From assembly GCA_963966185.1 (NCBI GenBank), contig CAWZYM010000253.1:372001-436000 (forward strand): 64,000 bases of DNA. The letters are read 5' to 3'. The position numbers were made by a program, and so were the translations under genes. The DNA is from Rhabditoides inermis. Lineage: Eukaryota; Nematoda; Chromadorea; Rhabditida; Rhabditidae. Below the pieces are notes generated by a model. That model was not told where the DNA came from. It searched no databases and was given only the letters and a program-made list of their open reading frames with translations. This document shows, piece after piece, positions 24,265-36,762 of the stretch. The first letter of the stretch is position 1. Each line of letters opens with the position of its first letter.

Positions 24265-25315
24265 CGAATGCCGTAATTTCGAATGTTTTGGAGATCGCTT
24301 GTGTCTGACTGAGGAGCTTTTCTGTTAAAGGCCTTGCGCAAATTGTCTGCGCTTTCTCAAATTGCTTAATCTTTCACTCTGCTGATTTCGGCGCGAGTTT
24401 CAACACGAAGCAAAATACGCAAACGCCTTTTTTCGAATACGCGATCGCTCACAACATTTGTTCGAATTGATCTATTTCATTAAAGTCATAAACAACGCTC
24501 ATAGAGTTTTACAAGAAACTGTCTCCTCCGGGGATACCTGGCTTTTATTGTAGCTGTAGTGTAACTGTATATATATATCTTTATTCATACATAGTTATGG
24601 TAGCGATACAATATGGTTGAAATGCGCGGTACAGAACTAAGAGGAGTTTCGACAGGGTTCTGAGGCTACTCGATCCTTGCCCAGACGATGCGCAGACAGA
24701 CCAAGGGATTTCCTGCCCCCAGACACTGTTGATTAGAGCAGCGTATGCGGGGGTAGGAAACCTTTCATACCACTTACCAGGATGGGGTCCGCGGCCGGTG
24801 GGATAGACGGATAGACCCTCCCACAATTTCACCGGGTTGACAGACTGAGCGAAAGAACGTGTGAAAGATACGCAGCAGACGGCCATTTTTAACGCGGAGT
24901 CAGCGAAAACGCGCGAGCGATTTAATTGCTCTCTGGTAAAGGGAACTGTACAAAACGTATCCAGTATGCTAATTTTTAACACTTTCGCACTCATTTTCAT
25001 ACTACTTGAAGAACTTTAATGCTATATAAACTCGCTACCAGAAAGTGCGCCTCTCTCTCTCTCTCTCTTTACCCAAAAACGGTCAGAGACCCGGAGAGAG
25101 TACTATAACAGTAAACACTGAGGTCAACGTCGCGTGCGCGGGCGGCGGCTGCTCAGCGCATAGTCAAGGGCTAACGCGCAGATTTTTAACTGTTGTTGTT
25201 ATTCACTCTTCTTTTAGTACTGTATCTATTCAAATAAAACAACGGAAACTATAAATAAATGTATATATATGATGCTTTATTACTATGATACACCGGGAAT
25301 GTGCATCAGGGTTGA
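24265..25315. other. Intergenic, no gene assigned
   Basis: A minus-strand open stretch at 24581-25000 has no recognisable domain and no splice support. A (CT)n run lies at 25050-25068. Confidence 0.35.
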
Positions 25316-26592
25316 TCAGCAGCAGATGTTTCCCGCGCAGCACTTCTTGCCTCCACCGCAAGATCCATTGATGCACGCGCCGTACGGCATCACGTTGCCT
25401 GCATATACAACATTGTAAGCACTCATCTGTAAGATTTAAAAAAGTGGGAAGACAGGAGAATAGACGGCACCTGGGCAAGACGCGCAGCAGTAGCCGTTCG
25501 CCTGGCACGAAAAACCGGCGGGGCACGAGTTCTGCAATGACGCCATCAACCATCATACTGATTGCCAAAGAAAGACTCGTGAAGTGCACTGACTCCGGCT
25601 CCGCAGCGTCCGCTGGCCCTTCCGACGGGGCACTCGCAGCAGTAGTTCGAGGCGGTGCAGTACGCGCCACCACCACACGTGCCCGAAGCGGAGCAAGACG
25701 AGAGAGCAGCCAGACCACCGCACGCAGCTAAACCACCATATCTTCACAAACTGGCTTGTCGTCTACTTTTCCAGTCATAATGTTTTTTATTCTTTTTCAC
25801 GATTAGCCCATAAAACCTTGTTTCACAGTTGAGAGATGTGCAATAACGGTACTCACACTCGAATTCCTTTCCAGTAGTGGTGCAACAGAGTCCATTCATG
25901 CATGTCTGTCCGGCTGCGCACTGGCCCTTGCCCGAGCAGCGCGCCTGCGACCACTGGCCGGATGCGCACACGCCTGCAAGCACATTGTTGCAGTGGACTG
26001 AGAGGATGAGCGACACTGACCGAAGTCGTTGGGGTTGAGACCAGGCGGGGAGGGGGCGGCGGGCACTGTGCAGCAGCAGCCCTGCAGACAGGTCGACGTG
26101 CCCGCGTAGTACGGAGTACACTGCGCCGACGACGTGCAGCCCACCTGAAGCCACCACAGTGTACGTGCATACCACATACGTCCACCCAGTTGCACATATG
26201 TATCAATTGTTGTGTTGTACTCACTCCAATAGGCTTTCCGCCGTTGGTGCACGACTGGGCCGACTGGTAGCAGGCTGAAAAAGATCTCGTCATCTCGCCG
26301 ATCAGATTCGATACTCACGAACTGTCGAGTACCACTGATTGGGAGCGGTGCCACAGAGGTAGTACTGACGCTTGTACCTAAACGAGTCTTATTCCATTCT
26401 GTCACGTGAGTTTTCAACCATCACATGGTTCCTTAAGCATATGACATGTCGAACAAGCCACGAGAAGACTGTTCGACAGAAAAATTCAAAACTTACTATT
26501 TACCTGATAAGAGCGTTGTCGTTGATGAGCCTGGGTGGTTCAGCAGCCGCAGCAGCAGCCACGCACACAGCCAGGACAAGAGCGGCGTTCAT
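25316..26592 (-). CDS. Secreted cysteine-rich protein with lustrin/EB-like repeats
   Basis: Eight exons join in frame: 26514-26592, 26319-26377, 26225-26274, 26021-26144, 25857-25973, 25594-25727, 25471-25531 and 25316-25398. The start chosen is MNAALVLAVCVAAAAAA, a clean signal peptide; another in-frame ATG lies 44 bp upstream (26636). The mature chain is a series of eight-cysteine-style repeats: CTSSAQCTPYYAGTSTCLQG then CCCT, CASGQWSQARCSGKGQCAAG then CMNGLCC, CSASGTCGGGAYCTASNYCC, CPAGFSCQANGYCCASCPG and a final ACINGSCGGGKKCCAGNICC ending at the stop. These resemble lustrin-type and EB modules of nematode surface, cuticle or pharyngeal secretions. Each repeat tends to occupy its own exon, consistent with growth by exon duplication. 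The specific function is unknown. Confidence 0.82.
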
Positions 26593-26639
26593 TGTGGAAG
26601 TGGAAGAAGAACTGTGCGTTTTCCATCCGACTGCCATTG

Positions 26640-27641
26640 TTTTATAGGGATGCGGAATCCGAAAGAGAGAGACGCGCACCTGCTACTAAGCACACACATG
26701 CCGACATCTCCGCTGTGCCGCAGCCGCACACCAGAATGATGTGTGCGTTGAAAGTGATGTCACTCGGAATCCGGCTCATTTCCATAGTTTGTCAGGTTCC
26801 AGCATTTCGATATCACGTCATTTTATAAAAATGCACAGGGGCGCTTTGCGTTACCAAGATTCATCGATTATCACTTATCAGGACTTTGCAAAATTGTGCG
26901 CAAAGACTGGAACCAGCATAGGCATGGGATTGGGATGATCTATGAAGCGTGAGCGTTACCTCAACACTATGATGACATGACCCGACGAACTCATTTTGAC
27001 GTGATGCGCACAGAGCTCATTTTTCCAATATGCATTTGGGCGTTTGAGTTCGCCTTACCAAGCTTCGCAAGTGCACATGTTGAAAAAAACCAAAGTGAAC
27101 CAAAGTCAAGAACTGAGCGCCAATGTGCCTTTAAATGTGTTTTCCATACGTTTCGCTTCATAATTTTGAAAACTACGATAGTTATGTTAATCGCAAAGAT
27201 CACAGTCCTTTAAATGTTGGTGATTTGTTTTCTAACGAGTTTCGTGCGTGACTTTGGTTGGTTTGGTCAGCCCGGTCCGGATGATGCGCCATTGTTTCCA
27301 TTTCAGACACAGACATCTAAACATACATACAGCCGTTTTTCGACGACCAGGATGGGCAGATCTGATTTGACTCGATTAAACAGCTTTTCAGCGTTTCACT
27401 CATGACATCATAATGAAGCAGTCGTTTTGTATTTATTAACCTAACAAACAAAAAAAGCAGTTTTTTCTTTAACTGGGTACAGGAACACACCATATGTGAT
27501 AAACTGAAATGACTTTCAAACGAACCGACGTTGTGTTTTATATGTTTATATTTATATATGTATACTGCAATCATTTGTACAATACTAAAAGTTCAAGTCT
27601 TGGACAACGCGTGTCATACCACTGGAATATAAGCAGTCGCA
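26640..27641. other. Intergenic, no gene seen
   Basis: Low-scoring frames only. This probably includes the promoter of the cysteine-rich gene (right end) and the 3' flank of the chemoreceptor gene. Confidence 0.4.
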
Positions 27642-28941
27642 TTACGTTTTTGTAGCTGACACATCTATTGTGGGCGCGTGTGGATGGACGCTTGTCTTCA
27701 GCTGTTTTCTTTTCCCAAACAGCCACCGGCGATAAGGGCTGTTGCATAGAATGATCATACACGAGCTGAACATGGAGTGGAAGCACATCGCCGTGAAAAG
27801 GATGTCCGTGCAACCTGCAGCAACACATTTCAAGTCAATTACATATCAGTTCCGTACAGCTGAATGACCACAGTTCCAACGCGATGCTCATGCATATACA
27901 GGCACCAGGGGCGCCGATGATAGTGAACGGTGGAAGAGTCTGAACTATATCGTAGACATTCATTATCATAACGCACCTGCAAAACTAAATCAATGAGAAC
28001 ACCGCGGTTTCTCTTGCGTAGAATCGGAGACATGCTCGAATTTCTCTTCGAAAGATAAATAAAGCAAGAGGATATGATTATTGAAATGCTTGATACTACA
28101 GCAATCACAGAAATCTGAAAACATTTTTTTTTTCAGATCAAGTTTTTATACACATTCACCGTTGTGAGTATACAGATTGGTAGCAAGCATTCTACATCGA
28201 ACAAAAACCAATCCTTGTTTGGATATATCGATTGTAACCTCAATATATCCGGATACTTCTATAATACTAAACGTATTGGAAGATGCTCTTTCAACTCACT
28301 TCGCCAAATTCAATTAACATCTCAGTTGTTCTACTATTGTTTGTAGTAAAACTCATAAAAACAATCACAGAAGTAAAGAATGAATATGGTAATGCCATGC
28401 AAGCCCACATATACTTATTGTTTGCCGTGCTGCGACAGATTTTCTAGAAACAAAAAAAACAGTAATATGAATTACCCTCACAAAACGCACAAAATATCGG
28501 TAAATGAACAAGTGCGTGATTGAGCTTTCAACCAAGGTTAATGAACAAACAACAATCAACTGAAAATAAAACAACTATTCGACTTGGGTTTGAACAGTTT
28601 TTCTACCACGACGTTGAAAGAAGATATGTGAGAATAGGTCCACAGAACTCCTCCCGAAAACCCGATTGGAAATGGAAGAAACACCATTGGAATGGATGTA
28701 GAGAGAGTGACATTCAAAATGGAGTTAATAATCTTCAATGAAGAAGTTACGTTAACCTGACGTAAATCACAAAACACAAACTGACCACATGCATTAGCAT
28801 GTGCCACTTGAAATCTCCCATTGACACTGGCGATTTTATCAAAATACAGTAGTATACCAGAGTGTCGAAAGGAAGAGCGATAAGTGTGATGTATTTGGAA
28901 TTAGCGTAGTAGAAATCGTATGAAGAGAAAGTTACATTCAT
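27642..28941 (-). CDS. Serpentine chemoreceptor, Srh/Sri-like
   Basis: The start at 28941 gives MNVTFSSYDFYYANSKY and a first helix ending VYYCILIKSPVSMGDFKWHM. The YCILxKSPxxM-x-x-KW pattern is a strong Srh/Sri signature. Following exons give IPMVFLPFPIGFSGGVLWTY, VVCSLTLVESSITHLFIYRY, MALPYSFFTSVIVFMSF, a sixth-helix exon SVIAVVSSISIIISSCFIYL with the loop RKRNRGVLIDLVLQ, then LPPFTIIGAPGACICMSIAL. The last exon is CTDILFTAMCFHSMFSSCMI, ILCNSPYRRWLFGKRKQLK and a hydrophilic tail to the TAA at 27642. PYRRW after helix 7 is the usual family ending. All seven helices are present and no inactivating change was seen. The first intron border is uncertain, since two acceptors are possible. Confidence 0.82.
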
Positions 28942-30200
28942 TTTGAATCAACTGAAAGACGGTAGAAGCTTCTATAGCTGACAGGTGAAAATTCAACGTT
29001 ATCACCGCAGAAAAAAAACTTCTGCTTCACGAAAATCAGAGAAATACAAACAATTCAATTAACTAATCATAGTGAGAAATGGATAATAGTTAATAGTAAA
29101 CAAGTAAACTGAAAAACAGGTTGAGTTTTGTCTTCCACATCTGCCCTGTTTTGTAAAAAAAAAGTCTGTTTTCAACGTCGGAACAGTAAGTTAACTAGCA
29201 CGTGTGACGTGAAAATCCACTCTCATAGCATGTCACAGCACCATTTACAAACTCAAAAATGAAAAAAAAACAAGACGTCCGACGCCACCCAATCCAACTT
29301 CTGTCTGCTACCGTCGTCGTAATCCGAACTCTACCTTGTTTTCGGCCAGAAAAAAATCGGATTCAACCGGCTATCAGTTGACTACTCAGAGTGGGCCGGT
29401 CCTAACAACGCGTTGCAATTGCAAGAAATCTTGCGATTACAAGAATTCTTGCAATGCAACCTTATAACGAGAATTCTTGCATTGCAGCTTGACATGTCAA
29501 GATTTCCTGCAACTGCAACGGATTGCATGTACCTCAAACTTGGGTAACTAAACCGAATCCAGATCACGATCGCGCATGTGCGCGCGTCTAACATATTAGC
29601 GCGCAGCATTCGAGATCATACCGTTTGCTTAACTGATTGTTAAGCTTTACTCTTAATTGTTATTACTTTTACCTTGCCGTGAGAAATAAACACTTGAATA
29701 ATGAAAAAAAATATTTTAAAAAAAAAAACGTTTTAAAAACATTTTACGTGCGAAACAGACGAGTTACTCCGGTCAGTTCAGTGATGTAAACGCAGTCGGT
29801 GAACATAAGTTTTGCGGCCGTGCACACATATTCACACAATTGCCGGCTTCGAATCAGAGGGAACGCTAACTCGCTAATTTCAATCAGATGGACAGGTGAG
29901 ATGACGGTTTATTTTCCGTTTCAAACATCTGTTGTCTAGACAACGCAAACCTGTAAAACCTGAAATGAAACTGTTCCACGTTTTAGTCGAGTTTTATGAA
30001 AAAACGAGTTTCAGTCGAGTTTCATGAAAAAAGAGGATGTTTTTTTTATTGTTGGTATTGCGTTTATCTCACTACTCATAGAGAGTAACAAGGATATAGC
30101 CGTACCAATTGTTCTCAGCCGAAAACAAGACAGAGCCTTGGATTATAACGACTGTGAGAACTAAATTAGTTCAACTGACGTGCTATATAAGCACGCTAGT
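28942..30200. other. Intergenic, no gene seen
   Basis: AT-rich. At 29405-29520 there is a cluster of short palindromic words (GAATTCTTGCATTGCA and variants, facing each other), described under findings. Confidence 0.4.
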
Positions 30201-30251
30201 CGATAAACACAACTGTTAGTAAGATAAAACACCGTCTCCGACGGTCACAAT

Positions 30252-33200
30252 TCACAGATTCTTGACAGCACGCTTGAACGACTGTTTGGTTTCCTCCAAT
30301 ACAGCCTTCTCCGGTAGGGCATTCCAAAGCCTTCTCAACTCGTTCACCGGGTAGTCGTGCAATCTCGCACTTGTCACCACAGGCTCCATCACTCTCAGTG
30401 AGTGGCCACCGCGTGCTGTCCTTCTCACTCCACTGTCCGACACCAGGACCAGCATTCCATCTGGAGGGGCTCGCACTCCGTGCACATAATTCCACATGAG
30501 CACCCTCCTTCTTTCGCTCACGGTCTTCTTCACCGTGTTCCACTGTTAGCCTTCTCTAGCACTCGGCCATCCGATGACGTGAAATCATTCTGCGCCAGCC
30601 TGGCTGCATGCACATTCACTCTTTCGAGTCTTGCCCTGTCTGTCTCGTTTGCAGGAAACCATCCTTCTGCTGCATATAGCAGTCCTGGCTCAATACACGC
30701 CTTGTACACTCTCTCGAAGGCGCTTCGAGGAGCCCACTTCCTCATAGTTCGCACCAAAGCACCAATAGCTTGGCGAGCCTTCGTCACCCTCTCAGCCACG
30801 TGACCACTGAAGTTCATCAGTGGATCAATTGCCACTCCGAGATATTTGTACTTGCTAGTACACTCGAGCTCTGTTCCACCAATATGCAGATTCACCTCAA
30901 AATCTGGTTCCTTCTCATACACTCCCATTCGAATCACCTTGCACTTTCCCGCATTCAGCTTCATTCCCATCTCTGACAAGAGCCCACTCAGTTTCTCCAC
31001 ATCGTTTTGTGCATTCTCCTTGTCTCCATCGGTAAGATACCCAGAGACATATACCGTATCGTCGGCGTATTGAACAATGCGCGCCCCTTCAATCAATTGT
31101 ATACACCCCACTCGATTCACGTAACAATTGTATAGAAGTGGTCCGAGGATACTTCCCTGTGGGACTCCACTCACAACCTCTTTCTCTTCACTCAAGGTCC
31201 CGTTCACTCGCACTCGCATCCTCCTGTTAGACAGATAATCTTTTATCAATCTGAGGTACGAATCTGCGAGATCGAATTCATGTCTTAGAACATTTACCAA
31301 ATGTCCAAGAAGGATCGTATCGAATGCTTTCGAAATATCGAAAAACACTGCAACCGCCCGAGCAGCTTTCCTCTTACAACTCTGCAGGCATTCACTCATT
31401 CCATACTGGAAACTCAGTATCGCGTCCACAGTGCTCCTTCCCTTCCGGAATCCGAACTGATTCGGAGACAGCTTCCGGTCAACCTCTCCAACCATCATTC
31501 CAAACACGTACTCTTCTGCCATCTTGCTCACAATAGGCAGCAGTGACACCGGTCGGAAATCGACTGGGTGCTGTGGGTGTTCCACTTTCTGAATGGGTGA
31601 TATCACCGCTTCCTTCCATCCCCGAGGGAACTTCTCCTCGTGTAGACACCGATTGATCATAGCCACGATTGGCGCAGTCAATGGTTTCACACACCTCTTC
31701 AACAACCGCACAGTTATTCCATCTATTCCACTTACTTGCTTTCTGCTCGGATGCCTCTCGTATGTACTTCTCCACAAACTCTCTCGGGCAGGGAGGGATT
31801 CTCTCCGCATCCGATGCAATCTCCGGCATCTCACTTTCTATTGTGTTTCCCACCTTGACAAACTGCTCCATGAGCATGTCTGCCTTCTGCTGATCTGACA
31901 CAGCCATCTTCCCATTCGAGTCAATCAGATCGGGGATTTCCTTGCCCTTCGTTTTCCCTGTCAGACACTCAATCGTCTTCCAGAAATCTGTGGGACTCTC
32001 TACAGAAGCAAACTTCTTATCAAAGAAATTCTTCTTCTCGTTGGCTGTCTCTTTAGCCAGCTCTTTTCGAGCATGTCTAAACGCAGCTTTTGCCTCGCTG
32101 TCTCCACTTTCCTTGCTCAACTTGTGCAGTGCGTCTTTCCGCCGCTGCAAAGTCTTGACATTCTCGCTCATCCACTCGCACCCTCTTCTCCTGCGGAATG
32201 TTTGAGCGGTATCCACTTCTGCATACCCTCTTTAACCACATCCACAAACTTTCTCCACATGTCATCAATCGACAGACTCCTATCCTCTATCCACTCACAT
32301 CGCACTTCTTTTCCAACAAACTCTATCAGACCCGTCCAGTTTGCTTTCTTGAAATCGTAGCCCTTCACTGGCTTCTCCTTTCGATTCTCGCATCGTATGC
32401 ATGTGTCAATCATAATGGGTCCATGTTTTTTCTCGACAGGAGCGAGGTGCTTCACTCCAGCTATCCTCACTCGCCGGCTCACCATCATAATATCAATCAA
32501 TCGGTTTCGATGTGTCACGTGTGAAACGACTTGTTGCATCGAGTGTTCAGCGCACACCTCCTTGAGGTTCGCCGACTCACTATTGTTCCAACACACTTTC
32601 ATATCTCCTCCGATAATCACATCCATCGATGTATCTCTCTGAGATAACCACGAGTCCAGCTCATCCACAAACTCCTCAATCTTAGCTGCCGACATAGCTC
32701 TAGTCGGGCTACGGTAGACCGAGGCCACCACGAACTGCCTCCTTTTCTCTCCCCTGCATTTCACCGCCACTAATTCCAAAGAAGTCTCTTCCTTCACCAG
32801 CGAGGGGCGCAACGCACTGTTCACATACAGTGCCACTCCCCCTCCTCCCGCTGTCCGGTCCTTCCGAAACAGTTCATATCCAGCCACTTTCAGTTCTTTG
32901 CTCTCGATCGCATTGTCCAACTTCGTTTCTTGTACTCCAATAACATGCGGTTTGTACGTATCCGCCACTCTCCTCAGATCATCTATCTTCCCTCTCAATC
33001 CGTTGATATTCAGTGATATCATGCGTACACAATGGGGCTCACTCTCTCTCGTCTCTACTACGACACTCTCCAGCACAGCTCGTTTCCCCTTAGGGCGAGT
33101 GAGCGGACTGTCAAAGAAAAGTCCATCGAGATCGGGAAGAGTTGAGTGACTGCCATGCAGTTCACACTCAGAACACACCCATGACGTCATTCCCTCCTCA

Positions 33201-33427
33201 ACCCTCTTTCTCTCTTCCCTCGTCATTCCCGTACATCTCCCATGGGTTTTGTTCCAGCATGTTGCACATGCAATCACATTCTCCCCCAAGTGACCCATAC
33301 ACACTGCACAACTCGCACTTGTTCCCGGTCCATCTCCATTTCCATCCATTTTCTCCATTACGCACGTGTTCGACGACATGCACGAGGCAGGGGCCGTCCG
33401 CGCCTCCTCCTTATCAACTGGTATCAC
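30252..33427 (-). mobile_element. Non-LTR retrotransposon with PHD finger, endonuclease and reverse transcriptase (inactive)
   Basis: Read from the right, the element encodes a C4HC3 PHD-like finger (CAVCMGHLGENVIACATCWN, then H..C and WVCSEC). Next is an APE-type endonuclease (RMISLNINGLRGKIDDLRRV, GVQETKL, GGGGVALYVNS, VYRSPT), a spacer, and a reverse transcriptase (PVSLLPIVSKMAEEYVF, QFGFRKGRSTVDAIL, ISKAFDTILL, GVPQGSILGPLLYN, QYADDTVYVSG). The C-terminal region ends FKRAVKNL at 30252. The domain order is that of the CR1/L2/Rex-type (Jockey group) elements. At least three frame breaks (near 32200, 31810 and 30535) separate the coding blocks, so it is not autonomous as it stands. Its 5' end runs into the 152-bp tandem array at 33384-35949. 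Confidence 0.88.
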
Positions 33428-35949
33428 AGACCAGAGGGGATGCTGAGTGACCGGTGCGCACGCACACCTGGATCACACACACAGCAGAGCCACCTCTCTC
33501 CACACAGAGAACAGACCAGACTGACTCTCTCTCGCCAGACAGGGGCCGTCCGCGCCTCCTCCGTATCAACTGGTATCACAGACCAGAGGGGATGCTGAGT
33601 GACCGGTGCGCACGCACACCTGGATCACACACACAGCAGAGCCACCTCTCTCCACACAGAGAACAGACCAGACTGACTCTCTCTCGCCAGACAGGGGCCG
33701 TCCGCGCCTCCTCCTTATCAACTGGTATCACAGACCAGAGGGGATGCTGAGTGACCGGTGCGCACGCACACCTGGATCACACACACAGCAGAGCCACCTC
33801 TCTCCACACAGAGAACAGACCAGACTGACTCTCTCTCGCCAGACAGGGGCCGTCCGCGCCTCCTCCTTATCAACTGGTATCACAGACCAGAGGGGATGCT
33901 GAGTGACCGGTGCGCACGCACACCTGGATCACACACACAGCAGAGCCACCTCTCTCCACACAGAGAACAGACCAGACTGACTCTCTCTCGCCAGACAGGG
34001 GCCGTCCGCGCCTCCTCCTTATCAACTGGTATCACAGACCAGAGGGGATGCTGAGTGACCGGTGCGCACGCACACCTGGATCACACACACAGCAGAGCCA
34101 CCTCTCTCCACACAGAGAACAGACCAGACTGACTCTCTCTCGCCAGACAGGGGCCGTCCGCGCCTCCTCCTTATCAACTGGTATCACAGACCAGAGGGGA
34201 TGCTGAGTGACCGGTGCGCACGCACACCTGGATCACACACACAGCAGAGCCACCTCTCTCCACACAGAGAACAGACCAGACTGACTCTCTCTCGCCAGAC
34301 AGGGGCCGTCCGCGCCTCCTCCTTATCAACTGGTATCACAGACCAGAGGGGATGCTGAGTGACCGGTGCGCACGCACACCTGGATCACACACACAGCAGA
34401 GCCACCTCTCTCCACACAGAGAACAGACCAGACTGACTCTCTCTCGCCAGACAGGGGCCGTCCGCGCCTCCTCCTTATCAACTGGTATCACAGACCAGAG
34501 GGGATGCTGAGTGACCGGTGCGCACGCACACCTGGATCACACACACAGCAGAGCCACCTCTCCACACACAGAGAACAGACAAGACTGACTCTCTCTCGCC
34601 AGACAGGGGCCGTCCGCGCCTCCTCCTTATCAACTGGTATCACAGACCAGAGGGGATGCTGAGTGACCGGTGCGCACGCACACCTGGATCACACACACAG
34701 CAGAGCCACCTCTCTCCACACAGAGAACAGACCAGACTGACTCTCTCTCGCCAGACAGGGGCCGTCCGCGCCTCCTCCTTATCAACTGGTATCACAGACC
34801 AGAGGGGATGCTGAGTGACCGGTGCGCACGCACACCTGGATCACACACACAGCAGAGCCACCTCTCCACACACAGAGAACAGACAAGACTGACTCTCTCT
34901 CGCCAGACAGGGGCCGTCCGCGCCTCCTCCTTATCAACTGGTATCACAGACCAGAGGGGATGCTGAGTGACCGGTGCGCACGCACACCTGGATCACACAC
35001 ACACAGCAGAGCCACCTCTCCACACACAGAGAACAGACAAGACTGACTCTCTCTCGCCAGACAGGGGCCGTCCGCGCCTCCTCCTTATCAACTGGTATCA
35101 CAGACCAGAGGGGATGCTGAGTGACCGGTGCGCACGCACACCTGGATCACACACACAGCAGAGCCACCTCTCCACACACAGAGAACAGACAAGACTGACT
35201 CTCTCTCGCCAGACAGGGGCCGTCCGCGCCTCCTCCTTATCAACTGGTATCACAGACCAGAGGGGATGCTGAGTGACCGGTGCGCACGCACACCTGGATC
35301 ACACACACAGCAGAGCCACCTCTCCACACACAGAGAACAGACAAGACTGACTCTCTCTCGCCAGGCAGGGGCCGTCCGCGCCTCCTCCTTATCAACTGGT
35401 ATCACAGACCAGAGGGGATGCTGAGTGACCGGTGCGCACGCACACCTGGATCACACACACAGCAGAGCCACCTCTCCACACACAGAGAACAGACAAGACT
35501 GACTCTCTCTCGCCAGACAGGGGCCGTCCGCGCCTCCTCCTTATCAACTGGTATCACAGACCAGAGGGGATGCTGAGTGACCGGTGCGCACGCACACCTG
35601 GATCACACACACAGCAGAGCCACCTCTCCACACACAGAGAACAGACAAGACTGACTCTCTCTCGCCAGACAGGGGCCGTCCGCGCCTCCTCCTTATCAAC
35701 TGGTATCACAGACCAGAGGGGATGCTGAGTGACCGGTGCGCACGCACACCTGGATCACACACACAGCAGAGCCACCTCTCCACACACAGAGAACAGACAA
35801 GACTGACTCTCTCTCGCCAGGCAGGGGCCGTCCGCGCCTCCTCCTTATCAACTGGTATCACAGACCAGAGGGGATGCTGAGTGACCGGTGCGCACGCACA
35901 CCTGGATCACACACACAGCAGAGCCACCTCTCCACACACAGAGAACAGG
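33384..35949. repeat. 152-bp tandem array, about 17 copies (5' monomers of the retrotransposon)
   Basis: The word GTGCGCACGC recurs at 33454 and every 152 bp to 35888, with one unit of 154 bp (at 34974, an extra CA). The first unit overlaps the 5' end of the retrotransposon coding region. Two unit types occur: type A with CTCTCTCCACACAGAG and ACCAGACTG, and type B with CTCTCCACACACAGAG and ACAAGACTG. Order from the retrotransposon outward: seven A, one B, one A, then B to the end. The array stops mid-unit at 35949. Open frames across it are a by-product of the period and the lack of stops. Confidence 0.92.
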
Positions 35950-36236
35950 CTTTTGAGTTATGACATCGCACAATGCGGTCCCTAAGTAACTGCAGCTGAC
36001 ATTTCCTTTCAAAGAACATTAACTTATGAAATGTTAAAAGTCGTGAAATAGAGATTAACATCAAATGTCATGTGTCTAGAGTATGTTTGTTAGTTTGTTT
36101 ATGTGCGTATTTCCACTGACTAAGTAACTTCGAATCGTTCAGTGATGTGGACGGTGAAGGTTCACGTGACTCTTGCTTTCGCGATGTCGGTCCTCTCCCT
36201 TTTTTCAACTGCTTCCTCATCCTAATCATCTACCGC

Positions 36237-36762
36237 TTAAAGTGCGGCCCCAGCCTCAAACAGTACACACATCTCCTTGTCGTATTTGGACTTGTCAATG
36301 TCATCTACAGCGAAGCACTGCTGGTGCGACGAGCTTCGAGGCGGGCTGCGACTGCGACGAGAGTATCGAGGAGGAGAGTAGGGCCGTGCACGCGCAGAGG
36401 AAGATCTGGCCGCACTCCTCCTCTCTTGACGAAAGGGCTGCTGGCGGGACGCGGACGGGGCAGCCAGGGCAGCCAGGGCAACAGCCATTTGGACACCCGC
36501 CGCACCGTCGTTCTGCTGGGTACTCTTACTCAGAGCCGTTACCTTATCCACCATTTGCATGACCTCCTCGTCAGCCACGCTCCTTCTCACCGCGTCGAGC
36601 GAAGTACAACACCTCATAGATGAACGTGCTTTGCATGGTATACGATTTAGACGACAACGGGGGCGGAGCCGTCCGGGAGAGCGGCGGGGCAGGCACTGCC
36701 GCGGCTCGCACCACCTCTCGGAACTCTGCCAGCGAGAGGTTCGAAAAGTCCATGTTCTCCAT
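36237..36762 (-). CDS. Small unrecognised protein with an RS-rich region
   Basis: From the ATG at 36762 one frame gives MENMDFSNLSLAEFREVVRA followed by a proline-rich stretch and TFIYEVLYFARRGEKERG, then a stop. A second frame, overlapping at about 36570-36590, gives VADEEVMQMVDKVTALSKST, an alanine-rich segment, then arginine/serine-rich sequence (PYSPPRYSRRSRSPPRSSSH) and a C-terminus DIDKSKYDKEMCVLFEAGAAL. Both look like protein, but the join is unresolved: either a short intron or a frame break. RS-rich tracts occur in splicing-related proteins, which is only a hint here. Confidence 0.4.

Noticed and set aside
24581..25000. A 139-codon minus-strand frame
   Set aside because: No recognisable motif, no splice partners and atypical composition. 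It could be a repeat fragment but is not supportable as a gene.
30402..33450. Plus-strand open frames across the retrotransposon
   Set aside because: Shadows of the minus-strand endonuclease and reverse-transcriptase frames.
33384..35949. CRISPR-like regular repeats
   Set aside because: Unit length is 152 bp with no unique spacers, and the setting is eukaryotic.
33454..35963. A series of identical 98-codon open frames suggesting a repeated-protein gene
   Set aside because: They follow the 152-bp period, which is not a multiple of three, start at GTG, and stop once every two units. They are a by-product of the tandem array.
36173..36623. Plus-strand frames of 129 and 158 codons
   Set aside because: Antisense to the better-supported minus-strand RS-rich candidate; no start context or splice sites.
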